A DNA stretch of 64,000 bases from Oceanospirillaceae bacterium (GCA_013215445.1 JABSRA010000014.1:1-64000), one strand, 5' to 3'; positions 36,916 through 45,880 are shown, counted from the first letter of the stretch. The notes: generated by a model not told the origin, from the letters alone. Program-made: numbers and translations.

Positions 36916-38244
36916 ATGTCGATTGAAGAGGCTGATGTCTCTCGTTTAAAGGAAGAGAGCAAAAATCTGCAAAAGCAGCAATTATTGCAATACTCTCAAG
37001 CTATTATCAGTGCCACTGATGATTTATTGGCATTTGTAGATACTGATTATATCTACCGATCGGTTAATTTGGCTTACTGTAAAAAATTTAAAAAATCGAT
37101 GGACGAGATAATCGGACATTCTGTGGTTGAATTACACGGCGAAGATGTTTTTTACGGCTCTTTAAAAGCGAGTTTAGATATTTCTTTAGTGGATGGAAAA
37201 TCGACGTTGACTGAGTTTACGCGCGTCGCACCCAATGGCGCTTTACACTGGATACGCGGGCAGCATAATCCGTACTTTGATGAGCGGGGCAATGTGACAG
37301 GCGTGGTAGTAGCCGCCATGGATATTACCGATTTAAAAGAGACGCAAATCGCCTTAGCTAAGAGCCAGACTCGGTTGCAATTCATGTACGATGAAACTCC
37401 CTCAATGCTGTTTACGATTAATCAACAAATGCAAATCACTTCTGTGAACTCTTTTGTGGTAGCTGAATTGGGTTATAAAAAATCTGAATTATTAGGCCGT
37501 GGTTTCGATAGTTTATTTAAAGAAGAGGATAAAGCTGCTCTCACAGATAATATAGCCGCGTGTTTTTCTGACCCTAGTAATATCCACAGTTGGGAGTTGC
37601 AAAAAATAAACAGTAAAGGCCAAATTATTTGGGTGAAAGAGACCGCCCGTATGGTAGAAGAGCAGCTGTTTATTGTCTCTGAGGATTTCTCAGAAAAGCA
37701 TGCCATATCACAAAAACTATCCTATCAAGCATCACATGATTACCTCACTGATTTATTAAATAGGCAGGAGTTCGAGCGTTTACTGCAACAGTTGTTAGAC
37801 TCAAACAAACCTGCCGACGACTGTGAACACGTACTTTGTTATTTGGATTTAGATCAATTTAAAATTATTAACGATTCTTGTGGCCATTTAGCAGGAGACT
37901 TACTGCTCAAAGATATTAGCGACCTACTGAAAGGTAAAATAAGACGCTGCGATATTTTAGCCCGTATTGGCGGGGATGAGTTTGGCTTGATCTTAGAATC
38001 TTGCCCATTGTCTAAGGCACTTGATATAGCCAATGGCATTATAAAACAGATCGGAAATTATCAATTCAATTGGGAAGATGAAACGTATTCAATTGGAGTA
38101 AGTGTCGGATTAGTAATGATAAACCCTGAGAAGTATACACTCACTAACATTATGGGCTTTGCCGATGAGGCCTGTTACGCTGCAAAAGAAGCGGGTAAAA
38201 ATCGAGTTCAGGTGCATGGTGAAGCGGCTCTTGATAGCCATTGA
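36916..38244 (+). CDS. PAS-PAS-GGDEF diguanylate cyclase
   Basis: A 442-residue cytoplasmic protein. Two PAS sensor domains (about residues 25-145, and 155-265, the first with the typical PAC end VVVAAMDITDLKETQ) precede a GGDEF domain beginning near DYLTDLLNRQEFERLL. The active-site GGDEF lies near residue 352 and RRCD, the product-inhibition site, sits five residues before it. It likely makes c-di-GMP in response to a small ligand, light or redox signal. No transmembrane segments were seen. Confidence 0.9.
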   Translation: MSIEEADVSRLKEESKNLQKQQLLQYSQAIISATDDLLAFVDTDYIYRSVNLAYCKKFKKSMDEIIGHSVVELHGEDVFYGSLKASLDISLVDGKSTLTEFTRVAPNGALHWIRGQHNPYFDERGNVTGVVVAAMDITDLKETQIALAKSQTRLQFMYDETPSMLFTINQQMQITSVNSFVVAELGYKKSELLGRGFDSLFKEEDKAALTDNIAACFSDPSNIHSWELQKINSKGQIIWVKETARMVEEQLFIVSEDFSEKHAISQKLSYQASHDYLTDLLNRQEFERLLQQLLDSNKPADDCEHVLCYLDLDQFKIINDSCGHLAGDLLLKDISDLLKGKIRRCDILARIGGDEFGLILESCPLSKALDIANGIIKQIGNYQFNWEDETYSIGVSVGLVMINPEKYTLTNIMGFADEACYAAKEAGKNRVQVHGEAALDSH

Positions 38245-38362
38245 CGCCGCGTTTAAAAGGGTTGGGTAATACATTAATGAGGGCCTAGCAAAACAAATTT
38301 TGTTTACGCAATAAAATCATCATTATTAATAATCGCCTAAATTATCCTCCGCGATATGAATT

Positions 38363-38591
38363 ATTGCTACGCCTTAAAAGTCAGTAATAGCTTATATATC
38401 ACAAGATATTTTCTCCTGTAGTGAGCGCCTACTTATCTCCATTTTATCGAACAGCCGATACTGGGGTTTTGTGTGCTATTGGTACGCCCTACAAGTCAGT
38501 AATAGCTTATATATCTTAAGATATTTTACTTGTAGTGAGCGGATACTTATTTCCATTTTATCGAACAGCCGATACTGGGGTTTTGGGTGGC
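38363..38591. repeat. Tandem duplication of the redoxin 3' end
   Basis: Two units of about 114-115 bases (38363-38477 and 38478-38591). Both read ATTG-TACGCC, then AAGTCAGTAATAGCTTATAT, TGTAGTGAGC, and CCATTTTATCGAACAGCCGA. The second unit includes the last 15 or so codons of the redoxin gene (coding CSIKWK and its stop); the first is an extra, unused copy of that tail with its downstream sequence. Confidence 0.9.
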
Positions 38592-39092
38592 GGGTCCCTG
38601 TCCTGTCGCAGCTATGGCTAACATAGCATCCAACAACTCTGGCTGGCGATTAGTGGCATCTCCCATAGTAGCGCTGTCTAGACGACCGCGATACTGCAGT
38701 TCAGCGGCACGATTAAAGCCAAAAAAATCTGGAGTGCACACCGCGCCATAAGCTTTGGCAACCGATTGATCTTCATCGATCAAATAGGGGAAGGTAAAGC
38801 CGTATTTTTCTGCAAATAGCAGCATATTAGCGGGGCTGTCTTGGGGCACTTGGCTGTAGTCATTGGCGTTAATAGCCACAACATTGACCCCTGCATCTTG
38901 TAACCGCTTAGCATCTTCAACTAGCCTAGCAGCAATCGCTTTAACGTAGGGGCAATGGTTGCAGATAAAGGCAATTAACAAACCATGATCGCCTTGTAGC
39001 TCACTCAGTGAGTAGCTGATTCCCTTTGGGTCAGACAATGTGAAGGGCTGTGCTCTACAGCCAATTTGTGCCTTTGGCGTATCTAACAACAT
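38547..39092 (-). CDS. Thioredoxin-fold redoxin (AhpC/TSA-like)
   Basis: A 181-residue thioredoxin-fold protein. The start is ATG 39092 (MLLDTPKAQIGCRAQPF) with GGGAG upstream; a longer frame to 39170 has no support. The active site reads FICNHCPYVKA, a CxxC motif placed as in the TlpA/ResA-like redoxin family, and there is a SELQGDHGLLIAF strand before it. No signal peptide is seen, so it is probably cytoplasmic. The last ~15 codons are duplicated just downstream. Confidence 0.8.
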   Translation of the reverse strand: MLLDTPKAQIGCRAQPFTLSDPKGISYSLSELQGDHGLLIAFICNHCPYVKAIAARLVEDAKRLQDAGVNVVAINANDYSQVPQDSPANMLLFAEKYGFTFPYLIDEDQSVAKAYGAVCTPDFFGFNRAAELQYRGRLDSATMGDATNRQPELLDAMLAIAATGQGPATQNPSIGCSIKWK

Positions 39093-39200
39093 GCAGTGTC
39101 GCTCCCGATGTTTTTTCTGAAAAGAGTTTAACTTGATTGTTTTTAAGTGTAGCACAGCGCATAAGTGCACTGCGTGGTACGGGCTTTTAAAAGACTTTTT

Positions 39201-39304
39201 TCACCACAGAGGACACGGAGAACACAGAGGAAAATCTTAAAAGAGTAAACCTTAAGCGCTTTGCTTTTCTGCGTGTAGCAAAGCGCCTCTGTGTCCTCGG
39301 TGGT
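39201..39304. repeat. Inverted repeat of the CCACAGAGGACAC type
   Basis: Nineteen-base arms beginning ACCACAGAGGACACGGAGA (39203-39221) and ending at 39304 pair with three mismatches around an inner region that also has two facing AAGCGC / GCGCTT elements. A related copy lies at 48431-48520. Such elements are common intergenic palindromes in gammaproteobacteria. The remainder of 39093-39457 has no gene. Confidence 0.7.
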
Positions 39305-39457
39305 AGATATAATTTAAAAGACTTTTTCAGCACCCAGGGCACCGAAAAATGCTAGACAATCCAGGGTCATTGGTCTCAAGACCAAGCCTCTTATCCCTTG
39401 ATGCTGCGCTGCTGCGGGTGGTGGTTAATCTTTGAAAGAATAATAGCGATTGCTTTT

Positions 39458-39497
39458 AGTACGATGTCGTACTATAGTGGTTCGATATCGTACTATA
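39458..39497. promoter_or_regulatory. Pair of MarR-type operators
   Basis: AGTACGATGTCGTACT (39458-39473) is an almost perfect palindrome. A second related copy, GGTTCGATATCGTACTA (39479-39495), begins 21 bases downstream. They lie just before the nitroreductase-MarR operon, whose second gene encodes a MarR regulator, so autoregulation is likely. Confidence 0.65.
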
Positions 39498-39510
39498 TTC
39501 AGGAGAGACA

Positions 39511-40617
39511 ATGATGGCTGCAAACAGAAGAATTTTTTTAAAGATACTTGGTGGCGGAACAGTGCTAGCAGCAGTGGGAGTGACGGGGTTTCTGACCACG
39601 AGAACACCAGAGCAGGCGTTGGCACCTTGGGACAGTGCAGGCAATTACCAAGATGTTAGAAAATGGGCACTGTCTTACGCGTTATTGGCGCCTAACCCAC
39701 ACAATCGGCAGCCGTGGCTGGTAGATCTCTCTATCGAAAATCAGGTGGTCATCTATCGGGATAAAGAAAAAGACTTACGCCATACTGACCCTTTATCGCG
39801 TCAACTGACCATTGGCATGGGCTGTTTTCTGGAATTGCTGTCTATCGCGGCTACGCATGCACAGCATACTGTCAGCTACCAATTATTTCCCGAGGGAGAA
39901 GATGGGCCAATTGCAGTGGCCACTTTTACCGCGGGGGCTAAGGCCGATCCGCTGTTTACCCAGGTGATGCATCGTCGCTCTTGCAAAGAGCCCTTTTCTG
40001 ATAGGCTAGTTGCCAGTGAGTTGGTGCAAAAACTGAGCGGCTTCGCTGAGGTGATTACTGAGCAGCAACAGGTGGCTAGGTTACAAAAATTAAGCTGGGA
40101 TGCATGGTTACTTGAAGCAAATACGCCGCGTGCCTGGAAGGAGAGTGTCGACTTGATGCGAATTGGCAAAGCGGAGATAAACGCTAATCCCGATGGCATT
40201 GATCTGGGTGGGCCGCTGCTGGAGAGCTTAAAGTTAGTCGGCATTATGACGCGCGAGTCGCAGTTAGATAAAAGCTCCAGCGGTTATAAAGAGGGGATAA
40301 AAATCTATCATGAAATGCTGATGGCGACTCCTGCCTACTGTACAATTAGCACCGCTGCCAATTCACGTATTGATCAAATTGACGCAGGTAGACGTTGGTT
40401 GCGACTAAATTTGCAGACCACTGCGCTGGGGCTGTCACTGCATCCTATTTCACAGGCATTACAAGAGTACCCAGAAATGAGTGATCACTACAACAAAGTG
40501 CACAGCCTCTTGGTTAAGCCTGGACACACCCTGCAAATGTTTGCCAGGTTAGGCTATGGGCCTACTGTTGCACGTACTCCTAGATGGTCATTAGAGGCAA
40601 AGATAATTAATGGATAA
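39511..40617 (+). CDS. Tat-exported nitroreductase-family protein (Acg-like)
   Basis: A 368-residue protein with an N-terminal twin-arginine signal (NRRIFLKILGGG) and a hydrophobic segment. The mature part has an APNPHNRQPW motif and MHRRSCKEPF, matching the nitroreductase/Acg-type FMN domain family. It is probably a periplasmic or membrane-anchored flavin reductase; the substrate is unknown. AGGAG lies before ATG 39511 (39514 also possible). It overlaps the MarR gene by eight bases, implying operon control. Confidence 0.8.
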   Translation: MMAANRRIFLKILGGGTVLAAVGVTGFLTTRTPEQALAPWDSAGNYQDVRKWALSYALLAPNPHNRQPWLVDLSIENQVVIYRDKEKDLRHTDPLSRQLTIGMGCFLELLSIAATHAQHTVSYQLFPEGEDGPIAVATFTAGAKADPLFTQVMHRRSCKEPFSDRLVASELVQKLSGFAEVITEQQQVARLQKLSWDAWLLEANTPRAWKESVDLMRIGKAEINANPDGIDLGGPLLESLKLVGIMTRESQLDKSSSGYKEGIKIYHEMLMATPAYCTISTAANSRIDQIDAGRRWLRLNLQTTALGLSLHPISQALQEYPEMSDHYNKVHSLLVKPGHTLQMFARLGYGPTVARTPRWSLEAKIING

Positions 40618-41053
40618 AAATACCCCTGCAATATATTTTGAGCTATTTAACGAGATAGCCATCATCCAACAGCTGAGTCGGGCCGCTCTTGAGGCCCAGC
40701 TGCCCGATGGTTTTTTACAACCGCACTTTGCGGTGGTAAACCACTTGAACCGGGGGCATGATGGCGGCACGCCACTGGTAATTAGCCGAGCTTTTCAACT
40801 GCCAAAAACGACCATGAGCCACACTTTGAGTGGCTTAGAGAAACACGGTTTGATTGAAATGCGGCCCAATCCCAAAGACGGCCGCAGCAAGTGTGTTTGG
40901 CTGACAGATCAAGGTCGGGCCTTTAGAGGTGAGACAATAGAAAAACTCGGTGGTTACATGGCAGGGGTTGCCGAGCACTTTGATCAGCAGCAAATAGCCG
41001 CTACTTTAGCGACGCTTAAACAGCTGCGGGTATATTTGGATGAAAATAGGTAA
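40610..41053 (+). CDS. MarR-family regulator
   Basis: A 147-residue winged-helix regulator. The HTH includes RAFQLPKTTMSHTLSGLEKHGLIEMRPNPKDGRSKCVWLT, a clear MarR DNA-recognition core and wing. It starts inside the end of the nitroreductase gene and probably represses this operon through the two palindromes at 39458-39497. The ligand is unknown, probably a phenolic or electrophilic compound. Confidence 0.9.
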   Translation: MDKNTPAIYFELFNEIAIIQQLSRAALEAQLPDGFLQPHFAVVNHLNRGHDGGTPLVISRAFQLPKTTMSHTLSGLEKHGLIEMRPNPKDGRSKCVWLTDQGRAFRGETIEKLGGYMAGVAEHFDQQQIAATLATLKQLRVYLDENR

Positions 41054-41076
41054 AGTGGCTTGATTTCGTGCAGTTG

Positions 41077-41112
41077 CTTGATATATGCTTGAGTAATCAA
41101 GCATATATCAAG
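41077..41112. promoter_or_regulatory. Perfect 16-base palindrome upstream of a MarR gene
   Basis: CTTGATATATGCTTGA (41077-41092) and its exact complement arm (41097-41112) are separated by GTAA. It overlaps the promoter region just ahead of the MarR start at 41121, so it is very probably the autoregulatory operator. Confidence 0.8.
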
Positions 41113-41120
41113 GAAATAAC

Positions 41121-41543
41121 ATGTCAATCACTTCCATAGCCTCTCTCTGTATCATCGAAAACGCCCTAACCGCCAGTCAAATAACTAAACGTATTGATGG
41201 GCAGTTAAGTTATCACGGTATTAGTTATACCGAGTACTTAATCATGCATCACTTAGCCGGCAGCGCTTTAAAAACAATGCGTCGCATCGAGCTGGCAGAG
41301 CGAGTGGGCATCAGTGCATCAGGGGTTACCCGGCTATTGGCACCCATGCAGAAGATCAAGTTAGTAGAAAAAGAGATAAACCCCAGAGATGCGCGCCAGA
41401 GTTTAGTCAAGCTAACCCAGGTAGGACAAGTATTGTACACCGATGCCAGCGTCAGCTTTGCGCACTGCGCACAAGAGCTACTGCAGGGTTTGAGTGACAA
41501 GCAAGTAGATTCTCTACGCAGTTTGACGGCGAAGATAGGGTAG
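41121..41543 (+). CDS. MarR-family regulator
   Basis: A 140-residue MarR winged-helix protein (recognition helix near ERVGISASGVTRLLAPMQKIKLV, wing ARQSLVKLT). The start codon is preceded by AAGGAAA. The gene stands alone, and the perfect palindrome immediately upstream points to autorepression. Target genes elsewhere and ligand are unknown. Confidence 0.88.
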   Translation: MSITSIASLCIIENALTASQITKRIDGQLSYHGISYTEYLIMHHLAGSALKTMRRIELAERVGISASGVTRLLAPMQKIKLVEKEINPRDARQSLVKLTQVGQVLYTDASVSFAHCAQELLQGLSDKQVDSLRSLTAKIG

Positions 41544-41549
41544 GAGGGG

Positions 41550-41690
41550 GTGAGTTGTAAGTCTTTAGTCGTGAGTCGTAGGTCGTGAGTTGTAAGTCTT
41601 TAGTCGTGAGTCGTAAGTTACAAGACTAAAGACTAAAGACTACCGACTAAAGACTAAAGACTAAAGACTAAAGACTACCGACTAAAGACC
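41550..41690. repeat. Heptamer tandem array with an inverted partner
   Basis: Positions 41624-41686 are nine consecutive seven-base units, seven GACTAAA and two GACTACC. Upstream, a 30-base unit with GTAAGTCTTTAGTCGTGAGT occurs twice (41550-41580 and 41585-41616) and is complementary to the array, so a long hairpin can form between convergent genes. The last heptamer supplies the stop codon of the decarboxylase gene. Confidence 0.9.
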
Positions 41691-43055
41691 CTCCAACAAC
41701 CTGCATGTTTGCTCTATGTCTGCCGCTGTGGTTTTCCAATTGCTGATTGCGGCGCGGATGGCGCTTTTTCCGCCCCAGAATCCTGGGGTCATAAATGCTT
41801 CGCCACTTGCATTGATCTGCACTAGGCGCTGTTTTACCTCTGCGTCTGAGCAGTGTTTAGGGCGAAAGACCACCACATTGAGGTTGCAGGGGGTTAACAG
41901 CTCATAGTTATCACTGGCCTCTATCCAATTGGCTAATTGTAGGGCCTGAGCACAGTTTTCCTCGATCATCTTTCGATAGCCCTCTATACCATAAGCCTGC
42001 AGTGTCATCCATATGGGCAGTGCGCGAAAGCGCCGTGAGTTCTCGATGCCACGATCCATAAATGAGGGGGCGGCGCTGCCAATATCTAAATAGGGCGCTG
42101 CCACTGAGCATACTTGCTGTAAAAATTCTAAATGACGGGTGTAAAAAATCCCGCAATCGTAGGGCACGTTGAGCCACTTGTGACCGTCGCAGGTAATGGA
42201 ATCTGCTAGCTCAATGCCCGCACTTAAGTCGCGTTTTTCCGGTAGTAAGCGGGAGAAAATGCCAAAGGCGGCGTCCACATGCAACCAGGCGTTGTGTTGC
42301 TTGCACAGTGCGGCAATGGCGACTAAATCGTCGAAATCGGTGCCGGTTACTGTGCCAGTGCTGGCGATGACAATTTTACCGGGACTGTTATTAGTCGCTA
42401 ATAGTTGTGCTAGAGATGTAACGTCCATGGCCTCGCTGTCTGCTAGACAAGCGACGCTTTGTATTTGATTGCGGCCAAGGCCTGCGATGGCCATCGCCTT
42501 TTGGCTGCTAGCGTGGGGTGTCGCTGAAAAGACGCTGATATCGGCGCCCCCAAAACCATCTCTGGCGATATCTAACCCCTGTTGCGCACCCCCAAACTGT
42601 CTGGCGCAAAGCAACCCTAAGATGTTGGAGGCGGTGGCACCGGTGGTTAAGGTGCCCTCAAAATGGTTGGGAAGATGGAATAACTCAAGCAGCCACGCTA
42701 AGGCTTGGGACTCGACTTCAGAGCTGATGGAGTCGCCGCCCTGCGCCACATTTTGGTCGGTGCCCGCCACTATCCAGTCGGCTAACAGTGCCGCAGGCGT
42801 ACAGCCACCAGTGACAAAACCAAAGTAGCGCGGGCCTGCGGTGGCACTTAGCTGTGGTGCAATGCGCTGATTGAATGCAGCAAAGGCGGCTTGTGTACCA
42901 GTGCTGGTGGGCTCAATTGTATGCTCGGGTAACTGCGGGTCACCTACTAATGCCGCGCGTCGCTGTGGTAATTGCTGTTGAAATTGCACGATCCACTGGC
43001 TGACTTGGGCTGATAGCTGCGCAAAATTTTGCTGATCTGTTTGCATTTGGCTCAT
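41682..43055 (-). CDS. PLP-dependent group II amino-acid decarboxylase family
   Basis: A 457-residue pyridoxal-5'-phosphate enzyme. Start ATG 43055 with AGGAG seven bases upstream. PLP lysine lies in TCDGHKWLNVPYDCG; HVDAAFG and ATPHASSQKAM are other cofactor contacts. It resembles the aromatic/aspartate decarboxylase-like family; the substrate is not certain. It is divergent from a MocR-type regulator, which probably senses its substrate or PLP. The stop codon lies in a heptamer repeat. Confidence 0.85.
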   Translation of the reverse strand: MSQMQTDQQNFAQLSAQVSQWIVQFQQQLPQRRAALVGDPQLPEHTIEPTSTGTQAAFAAFNQRIAPQLSATAGPRYFGFVTGGCTPAALLADWIVAGTDQNVAQGGDSISSEVESQALAWLLELFHLPNHFEGTLTTGATASNILGLLCARQFGGAQQGLDIARDGFGGADISVFSATPHASSQKAMAIAGLGRNQIQSVACLADSEAMDVTSLAQLLATNNSPGKIVIASTGTVTGTDFDDLVAIAALCKQHNAWLHVDAAFGIFSRLLPEKRDLSAGIELADSITCDGHKWLNVPYDCGIFYTRHLEFLQQVCSVAAPYLDIGSAAPSFMDRGIENSRRFRALPIWMTLQAYGIEGYRKMIEENCAQALQLANWIEASDNYELLTPCNLNVVVFRPKHCSDAEVKQRLVQINASGEAFMTPGFWGGKSAIRAAISNWKTTAADIEQTCRLLEGL

Positions 43056-43155
43056 GATGCTTCTCCTAAACATAGATGTCTTTCGATACTGGCTAATCTA
43101 CGTTAGACTAAGAAAACAATACAGATGCAATTATGTTAAAAATAAAGGGTACAGT

Positions 43156-44562
43156 ATGGCGTTTCTCTATCGCGAGTTAGCGGATCACTTCACAGCAGAA
43201 ATAAAGTCAGGCTCACTAGTAGCAGGGGCCAAGATGCCCTCTATTCGCCATGTTAGCAAGCAGCGTCAGCTGAGTATTAATACTGTGCAAAAGTCTTATG
43301 AGCTGCTAGAAGCACAGGGCTATCTGATTGTTAAAGCGCAGTCGGGCTTTTATGTGCGCACTGCCACTAACGCTCTTAAAGAGAGTGTCTTTAGCCCGTT
43401 TGCGCCACAGGTAGAGTCTATCGATAACATTGCTTTACTCAACGAAATCATCAGTGCCTCCTCTGATCGCAGTCGATTAGCATTGGGCACTATCACTTTA
43501 GATGTATCGCTGATGCCGGCTAAAATGTTGCAGAGAAGCCTGCTGCGGGCTATGCGCAATCAACCCGATACTGGTCTAACTTACAGTCCGGTGTGCGGTG
43601 AACCCATATTGCTCCAATCATTAGTCGAGCACTTTGCCCAAGATGCGATCCATATCAATACCGAACAATTGATTATCACCAATGGGGTGATGCAGGCGCT
43701 ATCGCTGGCAATTCTCAGTATCTCAAAGCCTGGGGATAGTATTGCAGTTCCCACGCCCTGTTACAGTGGGCAATTGTTATTACTGGCCAACTTAGAGCGC
43801 AATATCATTGAAATACCGGCCAACTCACAAGGTATTGATATGGAAGTATTAGAGCAAGTGATGGCGTCGGGCAATGTGGCGGGTGCCCTGCTCAGTGGCT
43901 GTTATCAAAATCCGCTGGGTTACACTTTATCGATCGCAGATAAACGTAAAATTGCGCGCTGGGCAGAGCAGTATCAGTGCCCAGTGATTGAAGATGATGT
44001 ATTTGGTGAGTGTGGCTATAACCTGGCTAGACCCGCACCGATTAAAAGCTGGGATAAGCACGGGTTTGTGATTTGGTGCGCTTCTTTTTCTAAGACACTG
44101 GCGCCGGGTTATCGGATAGGTTGGTGCGCATCCGGACGTTTTACCGAGCAGTTACAACGCCAGTTGCTCAGTAGGAGCTTGGCAGTGAATGCGCCGCTGC
44201 AATTAGCGCTGGCTGATTTTGTAAACTGCGGGCAATACCGACGACATTTAAATAGGTTGCGAGTACAGTTGGCCACCCAAGTAGATGCGCTCTATGAAAG
44301 TGTCAGTCGGCATTTTCCCAAGGATTGTCGCTGTTCAAGACCCGCTGGTGGTTATGCGCTTTGGCTGCAGCTACCTAAGGCTGTTGATGCCTTTAGCATT
44401 TATCAGCAAGCACTGGAAAAAGGCATCAATATTGTACCGGGGGTAGTGTTTAGCGCCGATAAAAAGTATAAAAATTGTCTGCGCTTAAATGCTGGAAATC
44501 CCTGGAGCACGGATTTGGATCAAGCGGTTAAATTTTTGGCGAAATTGGTAGGCGACGCTTAA
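43156..44562 (+). CDS. MocR-family (GntR-aminotransferase) regulator
   Basis: A 468-residue regulator. The N-terminal GntR winged helix (MAFLYRELADHFTAEIKSGSL, then SINTVQKSYELLEAQGYLIVKAQSG) is fused to a class I aminotransferase-like domain with SFSKTLAPGYRIGW, the PLP-lysine motif. I place the start at 43156, with AAAGGG upstream; an upstream frame from 43054 overlaps the divergent promoter. It probably controls the adjacent decarboxylase. It overlaps the convergent gene's end by four bases. Confidence 0.9.
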   Translation: MAFLYRELADHFTAEIKSGSLVAGAKMPSIRHVSKQRQLSINTVQKSYELLEAQGYLIVKAQSGFYVRTATNALKESVFSPFAPQVESIDNIALLNEIISASSDRSRLALGTITLDVSLMPAKMLQRSLLRAMRNQPDTGLTYSPVCGEPILLQSLVEHFAQDAIHINTEQLIITNGVMQALSLAILSISKPGDSIAVPTPCYSGQLLLLANLERNIIEIPANSQGIDMEVLEQVMASGNVAGALLSGCYQNPLGYTLSIADKRKIARWAEQYQCPVIEDDVFGECGYNLARPAPIKSWDKHGFVIWCASFSKTLAPGYRIGWCASGRFTEQLQRQLLSRSLAVNAPLQLALADFVNCGQYRRHLNRLRVQLATQVDALYESVSRHFPKDCRCSRPAGGYALWLQLPKAVDAFSIYQQALEKGINIVPGVVFSADKKYKNCLRLNAGNPWSTDLDQAVKFLAKLVGDA

Positions 44563-45308
44563 TCCTCAGGTCTGAAGATATCTAAGATGGGAAACGGACC
44601 CATGGCGTAAACCAGTTTAGTGTGCACTAGTTGCTCGCTGGGGTGAAACATCTGATCTTGGGTGGCAAGGTAGTCAAAATCGCGTTTAACTTGGCCCAGT
44701 GATTCTTGAATCTGCGTGGCGCTCTCAATACTCATTAAGCGACTCGCTGAGCTAAAGCTGTAATCTGGGTTGGCTGCCTGATCTATACAGTGACAGATAT
44801 AGCGCATGTTGGCCTGTTTGATTAGGCCATTGAGTGGGCCATCTAAACGCCATCTAATCGGCAAACTCACCAAATATTTTACTTTGTTATCGGTTTGCAG
44901 CTCAATCACGCCGAGTTTTTCTAACGTTCGCAACTGCTGATATATTTGTGCATCGCTCAACTTGCACTCAATGGCGATGCGCTCAGTGTCTAGCCATGAG
45001 ACCAATAACAGCAAAAACACAAAAATTTTCGGGTCATCTGCCAATGCCTGCTCTGTGGCCCGAGGTAAATACTGGGCACTGCTGCTGATACGCTCTTGCA
45101 TATCAACTAAATCGGCTAAGCTCATACCGACAATGGCGCAGATCTCTTGCAGGCGGCTCATCTTACAGTCTTTATCTTTAAATAAACGTTTAACAGTGAG
45201 CTCTGAGCAGTGCATCGCAGCTGCAAGTTTGGCGTATGTGTAGCCACGGGTTTTTAGTATCTGCTTTAAAACACTAAATAAATTATCTCGCTGTTGGTCG
45301 TCGTTCAT
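44559..45308 (-). CDS. XRE-family transcriptional regulator
   Basis: A 249-residue protein with an N-terminal XRE helix-turn-helix (YTYAKLAAAMHCSELTVKRLFKDKD, then MSRLQEICAIVGMSL), followed by a helical domain with a winged-helix-like KLGVIELQTDNKVKYLV segment. The C-terminal part has no function I can name. It is convergent with the MocR gene (four-base overlap). Confidence 0.8.
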   Translation of the reverse strand: MNDDQQRDNLFSVLKQILKTRGYTYAKLAAAMHCSELTVKRLFKDKDCKMSRLQEICAIVGMSLADLVDMQERISSSAQYLPRATEQALADDPKIFVFLLLLVSWLDTERIAIECKLSDAQIYQQLRTLEKLGVIELQTDNKVKYLVSLPIRWRLDGPLNGLIKQANMRYICHCIDQAANPDYSFSSASRLMSIESATQIQESLGQVKRDFDYLATQDQMFHPSEQLVHTKLVYAMGPFPILDIFRPED

Positions 45309-45382
45309 TAAAGGGCAGTTCCGATTTTAAGAGAGCGGGTAATTATCATTTCGATGATGCTCATCTAGCTGCTATGCGCAGG

Positions 45383-45778
45383 TTAGATTAACCCTAACAT
45401 TGATTCCAACACCCGACGTCGAGTAATAACGCCGATCACCTTGTTACTGTGATCTACCACGGGATAGTTTTTGGGTTGGGCGCTGTTCATCTTTTCAGCG
45501 AGGCTCAGTACCGACTGGTCTTCAGCCACAGTGAGGACGTCTACTTGCATGATGTCGTTAACCGTCGCGACACGTTCGTTGTGATACACCACCTTGGTGA
45601 TTACTTGTAGGCACTCTTGCTCGGAGATCCAGCCTAATAGTTGGTTGTTATTATCCACAACCGGGCCGCCTAAAACCTCTTTTTTAATCAGCTCCATTGA
45701 CGCTTCTACCACCGGCATGTCAGTACTTACCTTTGCAAAATCAGTGCTCATGATGTCTTTAACAGTGATGTTTTTCAT
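45383..45778 (-). CDS. Two-CBS-domain protein
   Basis: A 131-residue protein with two CBS motifs (about residues 5-60 and 74-131: VKDIMSTDFAKVSTDMPV, then VNDIMQVDVLTVAEDQSV). CBS pairs bind adenosine nucleotides or S-adenosylmethionine and regulate partner proteins. No channel or enzyme domain is attached and the partner is unknown. Its upstream region faces the beta-propeller gene, with a GTATCA palindrome between them. Confidence 0.9.
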   Translation of the reverse strand: MKNITVKDIMSTDFAKVSTDMPVVEASMELIKKEVLGGPVVDNNNQLLGWISEQECLQVITKVVYHNERVATVNDIMQVDVLTVAEDQSVLSLAEKMNSAQPKNYPVVDHSNKVIGVITRRRVLESMLGLI

Positions 45779-45880
45779 ATTATTACCCTTCTAAACCGTT
45801 GATTACTGCGCTATGGAACTTAAACAAGCATAGTTCAGTGATGTCATTAACCCATCATTTGAGACCTGTTATTAAATTAA

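Noticed and set aside
39425-39659. Short frames on both strands around the nitroreductase start
   Set aside because: They are shadows of the nitroreductase gene and its operator region, without ribosome sites or domains.
41624-41686. Possible CRISPR array from tandem repeats
   Set aside because: The units are only seven bases, directly adjacent, without spacers of unique sequence, and there are no cas genes.
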